64,000 bases of DNA. Source: Streptomyces chryseus (GTDB taxonomy: Bacteria; Actinomycetota; Actinomycetes; Streptomycetales; Streptomycetaceae). The notes under the pieces were generated by a model. The model saw only the letters and a program-made list of their open reading frames with translations. It was not told the DNA's origin and did not search any database. The translations under genes and the position numbers were made by a program. The DNA lies in assembly GCF_014650755.1 (NCBI RefSeq), contig NZ_BMVO01000014.1, forward strand, positions 62,001 to 126,000. Reading direction: 5' to 3'. Shown here in pieces: positions 25,662 to 33,753 of the stretch; within the stretch, counting starts at the first letter, position 1; every line of letters starts with the position of its first letter.

Positions 25662-26461
25662 GCGCCTCCCCCGTCCCGCTTCGGCTCCCGTCCCGCGCCC
25701 GCCGGCCCGGCGAACGCCTGGGCGATGTCCAGCCACCGGTCGGCGTCGGCGCCCTCGGCCCGTACCGCCACGTCGTCGCGGTGGGCCCGCTGGGTCACCA
25801 GGAGGCAGAAGTCGAGCGCCGGCCCGGTCACCCGCTGCCGGGCGTCCTCGGGACCGTACGTCCACAGCCCGGACCCGTCCGGCGCGGTCAGCTCGACCCG
25901 GAACTCCTCGCCGGGCGGCGTGAGTCCCCGCACCGCGAAGGCGTACCCGCGCGCCCGCACACCGATCCGGGCCACATGCCGCAGCCGTGCCGTCGGCTCC
26001 CTGCGTACGCCCACCGCGTCCGCGACGTCCTGGCCGTGGGCCCAGGTCTCCATGAGCCGCCCGGTCGCCATCGAAGCGGCGCTCATCGGCGGCCCGTACC
26101 AGGGGAACCTCACCCCGTCCGGCGCCGCACGCAGTGCCCGCTGGAGCTGCTCGCGCCCGTCCCTCCACCACGCCAGCAGTTCGCCGACCGGCAGTTCGGC
26201 TCCCGCCTCGGCGCCGTCGTCGACGAACCGCTCGGGCGCGGCCAGTGCCTCCCGCGCCTCCGCCGCGAAGCCCTCGGGGTCGGTGACGGACAGCAGCGCC
26301 GCCGTGTCCGTCCAGGCGAGATGCGCGATCTGGTGGGCGACGGTCCAGCGCGGCGCGGGCGTGGCGAGCGACCACTGCTTCTCACTCAGGCCTCCGACCA
26401 GCTGGTCGAGTTCGTCCCCTTCGGCACGGAGATCGTCGAGCACGGCTGCCGGATCGGACAC
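25658..26461 (-). CDS. DinB/maleylpyruvate-isomerase-like metal-binding protein (TIGR03084-like)
   Basis: The 267-residue protein is a four-helix-bundle DinB-fold protein: WTVAHQIAHLAWTD near residue 40 and METWAHGQDVADAVG near residue 138 supply the three metal-ligand His residues expected. Such proteins include mycothiol-dependent isomerases and detoxification enzymes; the role here is unknown. It is the first gene of the eight-gene operon. GTG 26461 follows GGGGAG at seven bases; a longer frame exists but has no ribosome site. Confidence 0.8.
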   Translation of the reverse strand: MSDPAAVLDDLRAEGDELDQLVGGLSEKQWSLATPAPRWTVAHQIAHLAWTDTAALLSVTDPEGFAAEAREALAAPERFVDDGAEAGAELPVGELLAWWRDGREQLQRALRAAPDGVRFPWYGPPMSAASMATGRLMETWAHGQDVADAVGVRREPTARLRHVARIGVRARGYAFAVRGLTPPGEEFRVELTAPDGSGLWTYGPEDARQRVTGPALDFCLLVTQRAHRDDVAVRAEGADADRWLDIAQAFAGPAGAGREPKRDGGGA

Positions 26462-26521
26462 GGTGCGCTCCCCTCGGGGTAGGGCGGTGTGTCCGGAGCA
26501 TGGCAGCCCGCCAGGAAACAA

Positions 26522-26535
26522 GCAAGCGTGCTTGC
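26522..26535. promoter_or_regulatory. palindromic operator candidate upstream of the acyl-CoA operon
   Basis: GCAAGC and GCTTGC flank GT, giving a 14-base dyad, 61 bases before the first gene of the operon. The adjacent stretch CATTATTTTCTC is unusually AT-rich for this window and could hold the -10 element. A TetR-type site that binds the regulator encoded at the operon end is the simplest reading. Confidence 0.5.
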
Positions 26536-26600
26536 ATTATTTTCTCGCCGTACCCCTCGCCGCCCGATACGACCGCCGCCCCTGACCCACCCCGGCCGGA

Positions 26601-26660
26601 CCGCCCTCGCCCCGCCAGGACCGCCCTCGCCCCGCCAGGACCGCCCTCAGCGCGCTAGGA
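26601..26660. repeat. 20-bp tandem repeat, three copies, overlapping the end of the transporter gene
   Basis: Two identical copies of CCGCCCTCGCCCCGCCAGGA (26601 and 26621) are followed by CCGCCCTCAGCGCGCTAGGA at 26641. The stop codon of the EamA gene (26655-26657) lies inside the third copy. Confidence 0.85.
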
Positions 26661-27605
26661 CCGCGCTCGGCGCCGCCGGCGCGCCTGGCTTCGTACCGCT
26701 CCCATGCTCGCGCCGATGACCAGCGCGATCGCCAGGGCGTCGGTCGTCGACAGCGCCTGGTGCAGCACCAGGAAACCGGCGACCGCCGCGATGGCCGGCT
26801 CCAGGCTCATCAGCACGGCGAAGGTCGCGGCCGGCAGCCGGCGCAGCGCCAACAGCTCCAGCGTGTACGGCAGCACGGACGACATCAGGGCGACCGCCAC
26901 GCCCAGCGCCAGCGTGCGCGGCTCCAGCAGAGCGCCACCCGCTCCCACGGCCCCGAACGGCAGGCTGAGCAGTGCGGCGACCGCCATCGCGAGCGCCAGC
27001 CCGTCCGCCTGCGGGAACCTGCGCCCCGTCCGGGCGCTGAAGAGGATGTACGCCGCCCAGCAGCCGCCCGCGGCGAGCGCGTACGCCGCGCCGACCGGAT
27101 CCAGCCGGTCGAAGCCGCCGCCACTGAGCAGCGCGACGCCGCCGAGCGCGAGCGCGGCCCATACGAGGCTCATGGCGCGGCGGGAGGCGATCACGGAGAG
27201 CGCGAGCGGGCCGAGTACCTCGAGAGTCACCGCGACGCCCAGCGGGATGCGGTCCAGCGACTGGTAGAAGAGACCATTCATGCCGGCCATGGCGAGCCCG
27301 AAGGCGACGACGGTCCACCAGTCGGCGCGCGTGTACCCGCGCACCCGCGGGCGGCACACGGCGAGCAGGATCACGGCTGCGGCGGCGAGCCGCAGGGCCA
27401 CCACACCGGCCGCTCCCGCGCTCGGCATGATCGTCACTGCCACGGCGGACCCGAACTGCACCGACAGCCCGCCGGCCACCACCATCGCCACGGGCCCGAG
27501 CCGCGCTCCGAGCCGCCCGCCGTCGGGCACTGCGCCGCCCCCGGCGGATCCGGCGTCGGATGTCGCGGGGGCGGTGGCGGGCGCTGCGGAGGTGGGCTGA
27601 TCCAT
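26655..27605 (-). CDS. EamA/DMT-superfamily transporter, RhtA-like
   Basis: The 316-residue protein has ten predicted helices in two repeats, the usual plan of EamA exporters (threonine/homoserine or metabolite efflux). An N-terminal flexible Ala/Pro/Ser stretch precedes the first helix (GPVAMVVAGGLSVQFGSAVA). The end is basic (RRRRRARS). ATG 27605 is chosen; an in-frame GTG lies at 27638, and neither has a clear ribosome site. It is divergent from the next gene, with a TTGCG-N5-CGCAA dyad between. Confidence 0.88.
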   Translation of the reverse strand: MDQPTSAAPATAPATSDAGSAGGGAVPDGGRLGARLGPVAMVVAGGLSVQFGSAVAVTIMPSAGAAGVVALRLAAAAVILLAVCRPRVRGYTRADWWTVVAFGLAMAGMNGLFYQSLDRIPLGVAVTLEVLGPLALSVIASRRAMSLVWAALALGGVALLSGGGFDRLDPVGAAYALAAGGCWAAYILFSARTGRRFPQADGLALAMAVAALLSLPFGAVGAGGALLEPRTLALGVAVALMSSVLPYTLELLALRRLPAATFAVLMSLEPAIAAVAGFLVLHQALSTTDALAIALVIGASMGAVRSQARRRRRARS

Positions 27606-27675
27606 ACGTTCCACGGTAAGCGGAACAGCATCGTCCACCGTTCACAGCCCTGTACGACCGTCGTACTACATAATC

Positions 27676-27690
27676 TTGCGATCAACGCAA
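27676..27690. promoter_or_regulatory. TTGCG-N5-CGCAA dyad in the divergent promoter region
   Basis: A perfect inverted repeat with a five-base AT-rich centre (ATCAA) lies 70 bases upstream of the EamA start and 35 bases before the divergent hypothetical gene. Lrp/AsnC-type operators have this form, and such regulators often control amino acid exporters. No regulator gene adjoins it. Confidence 0.45.
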
Positions 27691-27724
27691 AGCCCGGCCG
27701 ACCACCCCGAAGAAGGCACGCTCG

Positions 27725-28255
27725 ATGAGCTCCGCGCACCATGTCACCGAGGAAGGCCGTTCGGGCCCCGTGAGCGTCACGCTCGACGCCGGGCGGGGGA
27801 GGGTGGAGGTCTCCGGACCCGGCGTCCCGGACGCGGTCCTCCTGCGGAACGACGACGGCGTCCCGGAAGACCGCCGGACGGACGAGGTGACGCCCGTGGG
27901 CACCCGCTCCGCGAGCCGCCTGTCCCTGACGGTCGGCGGGACCGCCGCCGTGCTCGCGCCGGCGCCGGGCCGCCTCAGCCGACGGTCCTACCGCGTCGAC
28001 GCCACGGTCGGCGGCGTCACCTACCGGCTCGTGCCGCACACCCTCGCCGAGAGCCGGCTCCTGCGCGACGGCACGCGGCTCGCCGTCTTCCAGGCGGACG
28101 GTGACGCCCAGGTGCTCGCGGAGTGGTCCGAGGGCGTCGAGCCCGGGCCCGTCGACATCAGCGTCGGGTACGCCCTGGCCGCGGCCTTCGGCACCGGCGC
28201 GCAGCACTTCCTGGCGGCCGTGGTCGAGGTGGGAGCCGAAGCTCTGCCGTGGTGA
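27725..28255 (+). CDS. conserved hypothetical protein
   Basis: The 176-residue soluble protein (MSSAHHVTEEGRSGPVSVTL) is beta-strand-rich, with no signal peptide or membrane segment, and ends in AAAFGTGAQHFLAAVVEVGA. I know it only as a Streptomyces conserved hypothetical. GAAGAAGG lies nine bases upstream of ATG 27725. It is convergent with the FAD/Fe-S dehydrogenase gene. Confidence 0.75.
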   Translation: MSSAHHVTEEGRSGPVSVTLDAGRGRVEVSGPGVPDAVLLRNDDGVPEDRRTDEVTPVGTRSASRLSLTVGGTAAVLAPAPGRLSRRSYRVDATVGGVTYRLVPHTLAESRLLRDGTRLAVFQADGDAQVLAEWSEGVEPGPVDISVGYALAAAFGTGAQHFLAAVVEVGAEALPW

Positions 28256-28266
28256 CCCTGGCCCCC

Positions 28267-28299
28267 AGGGCCGGGGCGGGGCCACCCCTCCCCGGCCCT
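28267..28299. terminator. bidirectional terminator
   Basis: AGGGCCGGGG and CCCCGGCCCT arms enclose an inner GGGG/CCCC stem and loop CCA, with one opposed mismatch. It sits in the 93-base gap between two convergent genes. Confidence 0.7.
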
Positions 28300-28348
28300 G
28301 CGGGGGTCGCCCTGCCCGGGACGCCGCGGCGGACGCTCCCCCCTCGGA

Positions 28349-31210
28349 TCAGCGGCGGCGGTCCCGTAGGTCCGGCAAACCGTCTGCCAGCACCTGCGCC
28401 AGGTGCCGCGCCCTGCGCCCCGCCAGGTGGTCCAGTTGCGTACGGCAGGAGAAGCCGTCGGCCAGGAGTTGTGCCCCCTCGGGGGCCTCGCGCACCGACG
28501 GGAGCAGTTGTTCCTCGGCGCAGGCGACCGACACGTCGTAGTGCCCGCGCTCGAAGCCGAAGTTCCCCGCCAGGCCGCAGCAGCCGCCGCTCAGGGCGCC
28601 GGTGAGGCCCGCGCGCTCGCGCAGCCGCCGCTCCGCCGCGTCGCCCAGTACGGCGTGCTGGTGGCAGTGCGTCTGGCCGGCCACGGGGCGGTCGATCCGG
28701 GGAGGCCGCCAGTGCGGGGCGTACTCCTCCAGCACCTGCGCGAACGTGCGTACCGAGGAAGCGAGGGCGGCCGCTCTCGGGTCGTCCGGCAGCAGTTCGG
28801 GGAGGTCCGCCTTGAGGGCGGCCGCGCAGCTCGGTTCCAGGACGACGACGGGCAGCCCGGCGCCTGCCGTGCCGTCCAGGGTGCGGCGCATGACCGCGCG
28901 GGCCCGGTCGAGCTGGCCGGTCGACACATACGTCAGGCCGCAGCACAGCTGCCGCGGCGGCATCGCGACCCGCAGACCGGCCGCTTCCAGCACGCGTGCG
29001 GCGGCCCGGCCGACGTCCGGGGACAGGTGGTTGGTGAACGTGTCGGGCCACAGCACGACCGTGACGGCCCCGGGCTTCGCCGCGCCCCCGGCCGCCGGGC
29101 TGTTCCGCCGCCACCAGCTCCTGAACGTGCGCACCGCCGGAACGGGCAGGTCGCGTTCCGGGGCGATGCCTCCCAGCCGCTTCACGAGAGCGGTCAACGG
29201 GCGTACCCGGGAAGCGGCCCGCAGCGCACCCGCGAACGGAGCCGCCGCACGCAGCCACACGGGAAGCCACCCCATCGCGTAGTGCGCCGCGGGGCGCGGC
29301 CGGCCCTTGTAGTGGTGGTGCAGGAACTCCGCCTTGTACGTCGCCATGTCGACGCCCACCGGACAGTCGCTCCTGCACCCCTTGCACGACAGGCACAGGT
29401 CGAGCGCGTCCCGTACTTCCTCCGACCGCCAGCCGTCCGTGACGACCTCCCCCGCGAGCATTTCGTGCAGCAGACGCGCGCGCCCGCGCGTGGAGTGCTG
29501 TTCCTCGCCGGTGGCCCGGAAGGAGGGGCACATGACGCCCGCCCCCGCCGCCGACTCGGTACGGCACTTCGCGACGCCCACACAGCGCCGTACGGCGGCC
29601 GAGAAGTCCCCGTCGTCGTGCGGGTACGCGAAGGCGACGTCGACGCGCTCCCGGGGAAGCACAGCGAAGCGCAGGTTCTCGTCCAGCCGGGCGGGGCGTG
29701 CGAGCATGCCCGGGTTCATTCCGCCGGCCGGGTCCCACACGTCCTTGAAGCGGCCGAAGAGGGCGACGAGTTCGTTCCCGTACATCCTCGGAAGCAGTTC
29801 CGCGCGTGCCTGTCCGTCGCCGTGTTCGCCGGAGAGGGAGCCGCCGTGCGCGACGACGAGTTCCGCCTGTTCCTCGGAGAAGGCGCGAAAGCGCCGCACC
29901 CCGGTTTCGCTGAGCAGGTCGAAGTCGATGCGGACGTGGATGCAGCCGTCGCCGAAGTGGCCGTACGGCGTGCCGCGCAGGCCGTGCCCGGCGAGCAGCG
30001 ACCTGAAGTCCCGCAGGTACGCGCCGAGTCGTGCGGGCGGTACGGCGCAGTCCTCCCAGCCGGGCCACGCCTCGCTGCCGTCGGGCATCCGTGTCGCCGT
30101 GCCGCTGGCGTCCTCCCGGACGCGCCACAGGGCGCGCTGTGCGGCCGCGTCCGTGACGACCGTTCCGTCAAGCGCCTCGGCGGCCTTCACCAGCCGCTCG
30201 GCGCGCGAGAGCGCTTCGGCGGGCGTGTCCCCGCCCATCTCCACGAAGAGCCACGCGGAGCCGCGCGGGAGCAGCGTCCGCTCGTTCTCGGGAACGAGGT
30301 CTTCGGCCATCCCTTCCACGGTGAGCGGGCCGTACGGAAGGAGCGCGGGCGCGGCCTCGGCGGCGGCGCTCTCACCGACGTACCCGAGAACGGCGAGTAC
30401 GCGCGCACGGGGTGCTTCCACCAGGCGAACGGTCGCCTCGCTCACCACCCCGAGCGTTCCCTCGCTTCCGCAGAACGCTCGCGCGAGGTTCACGCCGTTC
30501 TCGGGAAGCAGCGCGTCCAGCGCGTAGCCGGAGATACGGCGCGGCAGTGCCGGGAAGCCGGTGCGCAGGAGCGTCAAGTTGTCGTTCACGAGAACGCTCA
30601 GTCCTTCAGGTGCTCCCGCCCAGCCCCGCTCCAGGCGCAGCACGTCGCCGCCGTAACCGACGACCGTCAGGCGAGCGATGTTGTCGGCCGTCGTTCCCCA
30701 CGCCACCGAGTGCGAGCCGCAGGAGTTGTTGCCGATCATGCCGCCGAGCGTGCAGCGGCTGTGCGTGGACGGGTCGGGTCCGAAGGTCAGTCCGTACACG
30801 CCGGCGGCGACGCGCAGGTCGTCGAGCACGACACCGGGCTGCACCACGGCGGTACGGGCCTCGGGGTCCAGGTCCGTGATGGCGCGCATGTGGCGGGTGA
30901 GGTCGAGGACGACGCCCGTGCCGGTCGCCTGGCCGGCGATCGACGTGCCGCCGCCGCGCGGCACGACGGGCACGCCGTGCGCCCGGCAGACGGCGAGCGC
31001 GGCGGCCACGTCGGCGGCGTCGTACGGGGCGACGACACCGAGCGGCACGCGCCGGTAGTTGGAGGCGTCCATCGTCATCAGGGCGCGCGCCGCGGCGTCG
31101 AAGGCGACCTCCCCGCGCATGGCACCGCGCAACTCGCGCGCCAGCGCCGCCGTGTCGTTCCTGGGCCGCGTTTTGCCTTGCCTGTCCCGCCCGTTCCGCT
31201 GCTCAGCCAT
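28349..31210 (-). CDS. FAD-binding and Fe-S oxidoreductase, D-lactate/D-2-hydroxyglutarate dehydrogenase-like
   Basis: The 953-residue fusion carries a PCMH-type FAD domain (residues 55-275: VPVVPRGGGTSIAGQATGTG and GGMIGNNSCGSHSVAWG), the FAD-oxidase C-terminal domain (about 290-540, with GDGCIHVRID and GSLSGEHGDGQAR), a ferredoxin-type domain with two 4Fe-4S motifs (CVGVAKC...MCPS and CLSCKGCRSDCP) and two cysteine-rich CCG domains (CCGLTY and CCGLAGNFG). The same architecture is found in E. coli YdiJ, a 2-hydroxyacid dehydrogenase linked to the respiratory chain. ATG 31210 has only a weak ribosome site. Confidence 0.92.
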   Translation of the reverse strand: MAEQRNGRDRQGKTRPRNDTAALARELRGAMRGEVAFDAAARALMTMDASNYRRVPLGVVAPYDAADVAAALAVCRAHGVPVVPRGGGTSIAGQATGTGVVLDLTRHMRAITDLDPEARTAVVQPGVVLDDLRVAAGVYGLTFGPDPSTHSRCTLGGMIGNNSCGSHSVAWGTTADNIARLTVVGYGGDVLRLERGWAGAPEGLSVLVNDNLTLLRTGFPALPRRISGYALDALLPENGVNLARAFCGSEGTLGVVSEATVRLVEAPRARVLAVLGYVGESAAAEAAPALLPYGPLTVEGMAEDLVPENERTLLPRGSAWLFVEMGGDTPAEALSRAERLVKAAEALDGTVVTDAAAQRALWRVREDASGTATRMPDGSEAWPGWEDCAVPPARLGAYLRDFRSLLAGHGLRGTPYGHFGDGCIHVRIDFDLLSETGVRRFRAFSEEQAELVVAHGGSLSGEHGDGQARAELLPRMYGNELVALFGRFKDVWDPAGGMNPGMLARPARLDENLRFAVLPRERVDVAFAYPHDDGDFSAAVRRCVGVAKCRTESAAGAGVMCPSFRATGEEQHSTRGRARLLHEMLAGEVVTDGWRSEEVRDALDLCLSCKGCRSDCPVGVDMATYKAEFLHHHYKGRPRPAAHYAMGWLPVWLRAAAPFAGALRAASRVRPLTALVKRLGGIAPERDLPVPAVRTFRSWWRRNSPAAGGAAKPGAVTVVLWPDTFTNHLSPDVGRAAARVLEAAGLRVAMPPRQLCCGLTYVSTGQLDRARAVMRRTLDGTAGAGLPVVVLEPSCAAALKADLPELLPDDPRAAALASSVRTFAQVLEEYAPHWRPPRIDRPVAGQTHCHQHAVLGDAAERRLRERAGLTGALSGGCCGLAGNFGFERGHYDVSVACAEEQLLPSVREAPEGAQLLADGFSCRTQLDHLAGRRARHLAQVLADGLPDLRDRRR

Positions 31211-31359
31211 GCGCTCAAGGATGCCGATGACTCACTACTCCCCGCGAGACCGCAGACGCGCGCTCGGGCTCGGTACGCCGAAGGGGTGAAGCTCGGCGCA
31301 GGAGCAACGGGGCCCGGGGTGCCTGCGGCGCATTTTCCCTCCCCGCCCCTTCCCGAACT

Positions 31360-31403
31360 GGGGCTCCGCCCCAGACCCCGCTCCTCAAACGCCGGAGGGG
31401 CTG
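31360..31403. repeat. common Streptomyces intergenic GC-rich inverted repeat
   Basis: GGGGCTCCGCCCC followed by AGACCCCGCTCCTC and GCCGGAGGGGCT is a sequence seen in many Streptomyces intergenic regions. It lies between the FAD/Fe-S gene and serC and may fold into two stems. Confidence 0.6.
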
Positions 31404-31489
31404 AAAAGCAGGGGAGGTCTTGCATCTCACGGGCCGGAGCCCGCGTCTCACTCGCCGGACGTCCGTCTCCGGCACCTCCCGCGACCGGC

Positions 31490-31495
31490 TACGCT
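31490..31495 (+). promoter_or_regulatory. -10 element of a leaderless serC mRNA
   Basis: TACGCT ends seven bases before the serC GTG, and there is no ribosome site. This spacing puts the transcription start at or beside the start codon, which is common in Streptomyces. The -35 region is weak. Confidence 0.55.
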
Positions 31496-31502
31496 CCGGC
31501 TC

Positions 31503-32621
31503 GTGGCTGAGATCCAGATTCCCGCTGACATGAAGCCCGCCGACGGCCGTTTCGGCGCGGGCCCCTCCAAGGTGCGTACGGAGGCGCTGGACGCCCTGGC
31601 CGCCACCGGCACCTCCCTCCTCGGTACGTCCCACCGCCAGGCCCCGGTCAAGAACCTGGTCGGCTCGGTGCGTGACGGCGTACGCGACCTCTTCCAGCTC
31701 CCCGAGGGTTACGAGGTGATCCTGGGCAACGGCGGTTCCACCGCCTTCTGGGACATCGCGACCCACGGCCTGATCGAGCGCAAGTCCCAGCACCTGAACT
31801 TCGGCGAGTTCTCGTCGAAGTTCGCGAAGGCCGCCAAGCTGGCGCCCTGGCTGGACGACCCGACCGTGATCGCCTCCGACCCCGGCACGCACCCGGACCC
31901 GCGGGCCGAGGCGGGTGTCGACGTCTACGCCTTCACCCACAACGAGACCTCGACCGGCGTCGCGGCCCCGATCAAGCGCGTCGAGGGCGCCGACGCCGGC
32001 TCCCTCGTCCTGGTCGACGCCACCTCCGGCGCGGGCGGCCTGCCGGTCGACATCGCCGAGACCGACGTCTACTACTTCGCCCCGCAGAAGTCCTTCGCCT
32101 CAGACGGCGGCCTGTGGATCGCGGTCTTCTCCCCCGCCGCCCTGGAGCGCGCCGCGCGCGTCCACGCGTCCGGCCGCCACGTCCCGGAGTTCTTCAGCCT
32201 CCCCACGGCGATCGACAACTCCCTCAAGAACCAGACGTACAACACCCCCGCGCTCGCGACCCTCTTCCTGCTGGACGACCAGCTGAAGTGGATCAACACG
32301 CAGGGCGGTCTCGACTGGTCGACCCGCCGCACCGCGACCTCCGCGGCCAACCTGTACGGCTGGGCCGACGAGTCGAAGTACGCGACGCCGTTCGTCACCG
32401 ACCCGGCGAAGCGTTCGCAGGTCATCGGCACGATCGACTTCTCCGACGAGATCGACGCCACGGCGGTCGCCAAGGCGCTGCGCGCCAACGGCATCGTCGA
32501 CACCGAGCCGTACCGCAAGCTGGGCCGCAACCAGCTGCGTGTGGCGATGTTCCCGGCGATCGACCCGGCCGACGTCCAGGCGCTGACCGCCTGCGTCGAC
32601 TACGTGATCGAGAAGCTGTAG
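31503..32621 (+). CDS. serC: phosphoserine aminotransferase
   Basis: The 372-residue PLP enzyme makes 3-phosphoserine from 3-phosphohydroxypyruvate and glutamate in serine biosynthesis. The PLP Lys is in YYFAPQKSFASDGG near residue 195; LGNGGSTAFWDIATH contributes to phosphate binding; RKLGRNQLRVAMFPAI is the C-terminal strand. It belongs to the actinobacterial serC type. GTG 31503 is probably leaderless. A strong terminator follows 20 bases after the stop. Confidence 0.96.
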   Translation: MAEIQIPADMKPADGRFGAGPSKVRTEALDALAATGTSLLGTSHRQAPVKNLVGSVRDGVRDLFQLPEGYEVILGNGGSTAFWDIATHGLIERKSQHLNFGEFSSKFAKAAKLAPWLDDPTVIASDPGTHPDPRAEAGVDVYAFTHNETSTGVAAPIKRVEGADAGSLVLVDATSGAGGLPVDIAETDVYYFAPQKSFASDGGLWIAVFSPAALERAARVHASGRHVPEFFSLPTAIDNSLKNQTYNTPALATLFLLDDQLKWINTQGGLDWSTRRTATSAANLYGWADESKYATPFVTDPAKRSQVIGTIDFSDEIDATAVAKALRANGIVDTEPYRKLGRNQLRVAMFPAIDPADVQALTACVDYVIEKL

Positions 32622-32640
32622 CGGTACGCCGACGAGCAGT

Positions 32641-32682
32641 CGGCGAGGGGCCCGGACGACACTGTCGCCGGGCCTCTCGCCG
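32641..32682 (+). terminator. strong serC terminator
   Basis: CGGCGAGGGGCCCGG pairs with CCGGGCCTCTCGCCG (one G-T wobble), extended by an inner CGAC/GTCG with a bulged base. The rest of the 356-base gap to the DUF4360 gene (32683-32977) contains no recognisable gene. Confidence 0.8.
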
Positions 32683-32977
32683 TACCGCCCCCCGCCCGTA
32701 CGCCCCACCGCGCCGCGCGCACCGGCCCGGACGCCCCACACCGGCCGAACCCCGGGTATCGGACACCCCGTTCCGTTCGCGGCCGATATCCGCTCTACCC
32801 AGGCCGGGCCCCGCTGCCTACAGTCCCAAGGGTTCCGGCGCCTCGGCCAACGGCCGGACGAACCGCTTGAATGTTTGACATGCACACGCCAGTAGTGCCG
32901 GCGATCAAGGACACGCGCCACGTCACAGTTCCTTCGGTTGGACCCCCCAAGTTCGCCCGACGACCGATCGGAGCACC

Positions 32978-33655
32978 ATGCCCAGACGCACAAGACGGCA
33001 GCGAGCGTTACTCGTCGGCGGTGCGGCCGCCGCGATGCTCGCTTCCACCCTGACCGCACAGAGCGCCTCGGCGACGACGGAGCAAGGGATCGTCGCGCCG
33101 CCCGACAAGATCGTCATCGAGATAGCGACCGTCAACGGTTCGGGCTGTCGCCAGGGAACGGCCGCCATCGCGGTCTCCCCGGACAACACGGCCTTCACCG
33201 TCACGTACAGCGACTACCTCGCCCAAGTGGGTCTCGGCGCGAAGCCGACCGACTTCCGCAAGAACTGCCAGCTCAACCTGATCGTGCACGTCCCGCACGG
33301 CTTCACGTACGCCGTCGCCAGCGCCGACTACCGCGGCTACGCCCGCCTCCAGCCGGGCGCCACCGCCGTACAGAAGGCGTCGTACTACTTCCAGGGCTCG
33401 CCCGACACCGCGTCGAGGAGCCACCCGTACGCCGGGCCGTACGACAACAACTGGCAGGCCACCGACGAGACCGACTGGGGACAGCTGGTCTGGGCACCCT
33501 GCGGGGTGAAGCGGAACTTCAACATCAACACCGAGCTGCGGGTCAACGCCGGCACGTCCGACCCGACCCGCACGAACAGCTTCATCGCCATGGACTCGAC
33601 GGACGGCGACATCAAGACCATCTACCGGCTGGCCTGGAAGGAGTGCCCGGCCTAG
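32978..33655 (+). CDS. secreted DUF4360 protein with an early TTA codon
   Basis: The 225-residue product has a Sec signal peptide (MPRRTRRQRALLVGG, cleavage after AQSASA near residue 32). The mature part has CRQGTAAIAVSPDNTAFTVT, NCQLNLIVHVPHGFTYAVA and a C-terminal LRVNAGT segment, with four Cys probably in disulfides, characteristic of DUF4360. The function is unknown. Codon 11 (33008-33010) is TTA, so its secretion is probably timed by bldA. GGAG lies just upstream of ATG 32978. Confidence 0.85.
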   Translation: MPRRTRRQRALLVGGAAAAMLASTLTAQSASATTEQGIVAPPDKIVIEIATVNGSGCRQGTAAIAVSPDNTAFTVTYSDYLAQVGLGAKPTDFRKNCQLNLIVHVPHGFTYAVASADYRGYARLQPGATAVQKASYYFQGSPDTASRSHPYAGPYDNNWQATDETDWGQLVWAPCGVKRNFNINTELRVNAGTSDPTRTNSFIAMDSTDGDIKTIYRLAWKECPA

Positions 33656-33753
33656 TCGCGACCGGGGTGGGTCCGCCCCCCTCCCGGGCCCACCCCTCCG
33701 GTTCCGCGTCAGCGGCTCTGCGACTCAACCGGAGACCGCTCAGCCACCGCGAT

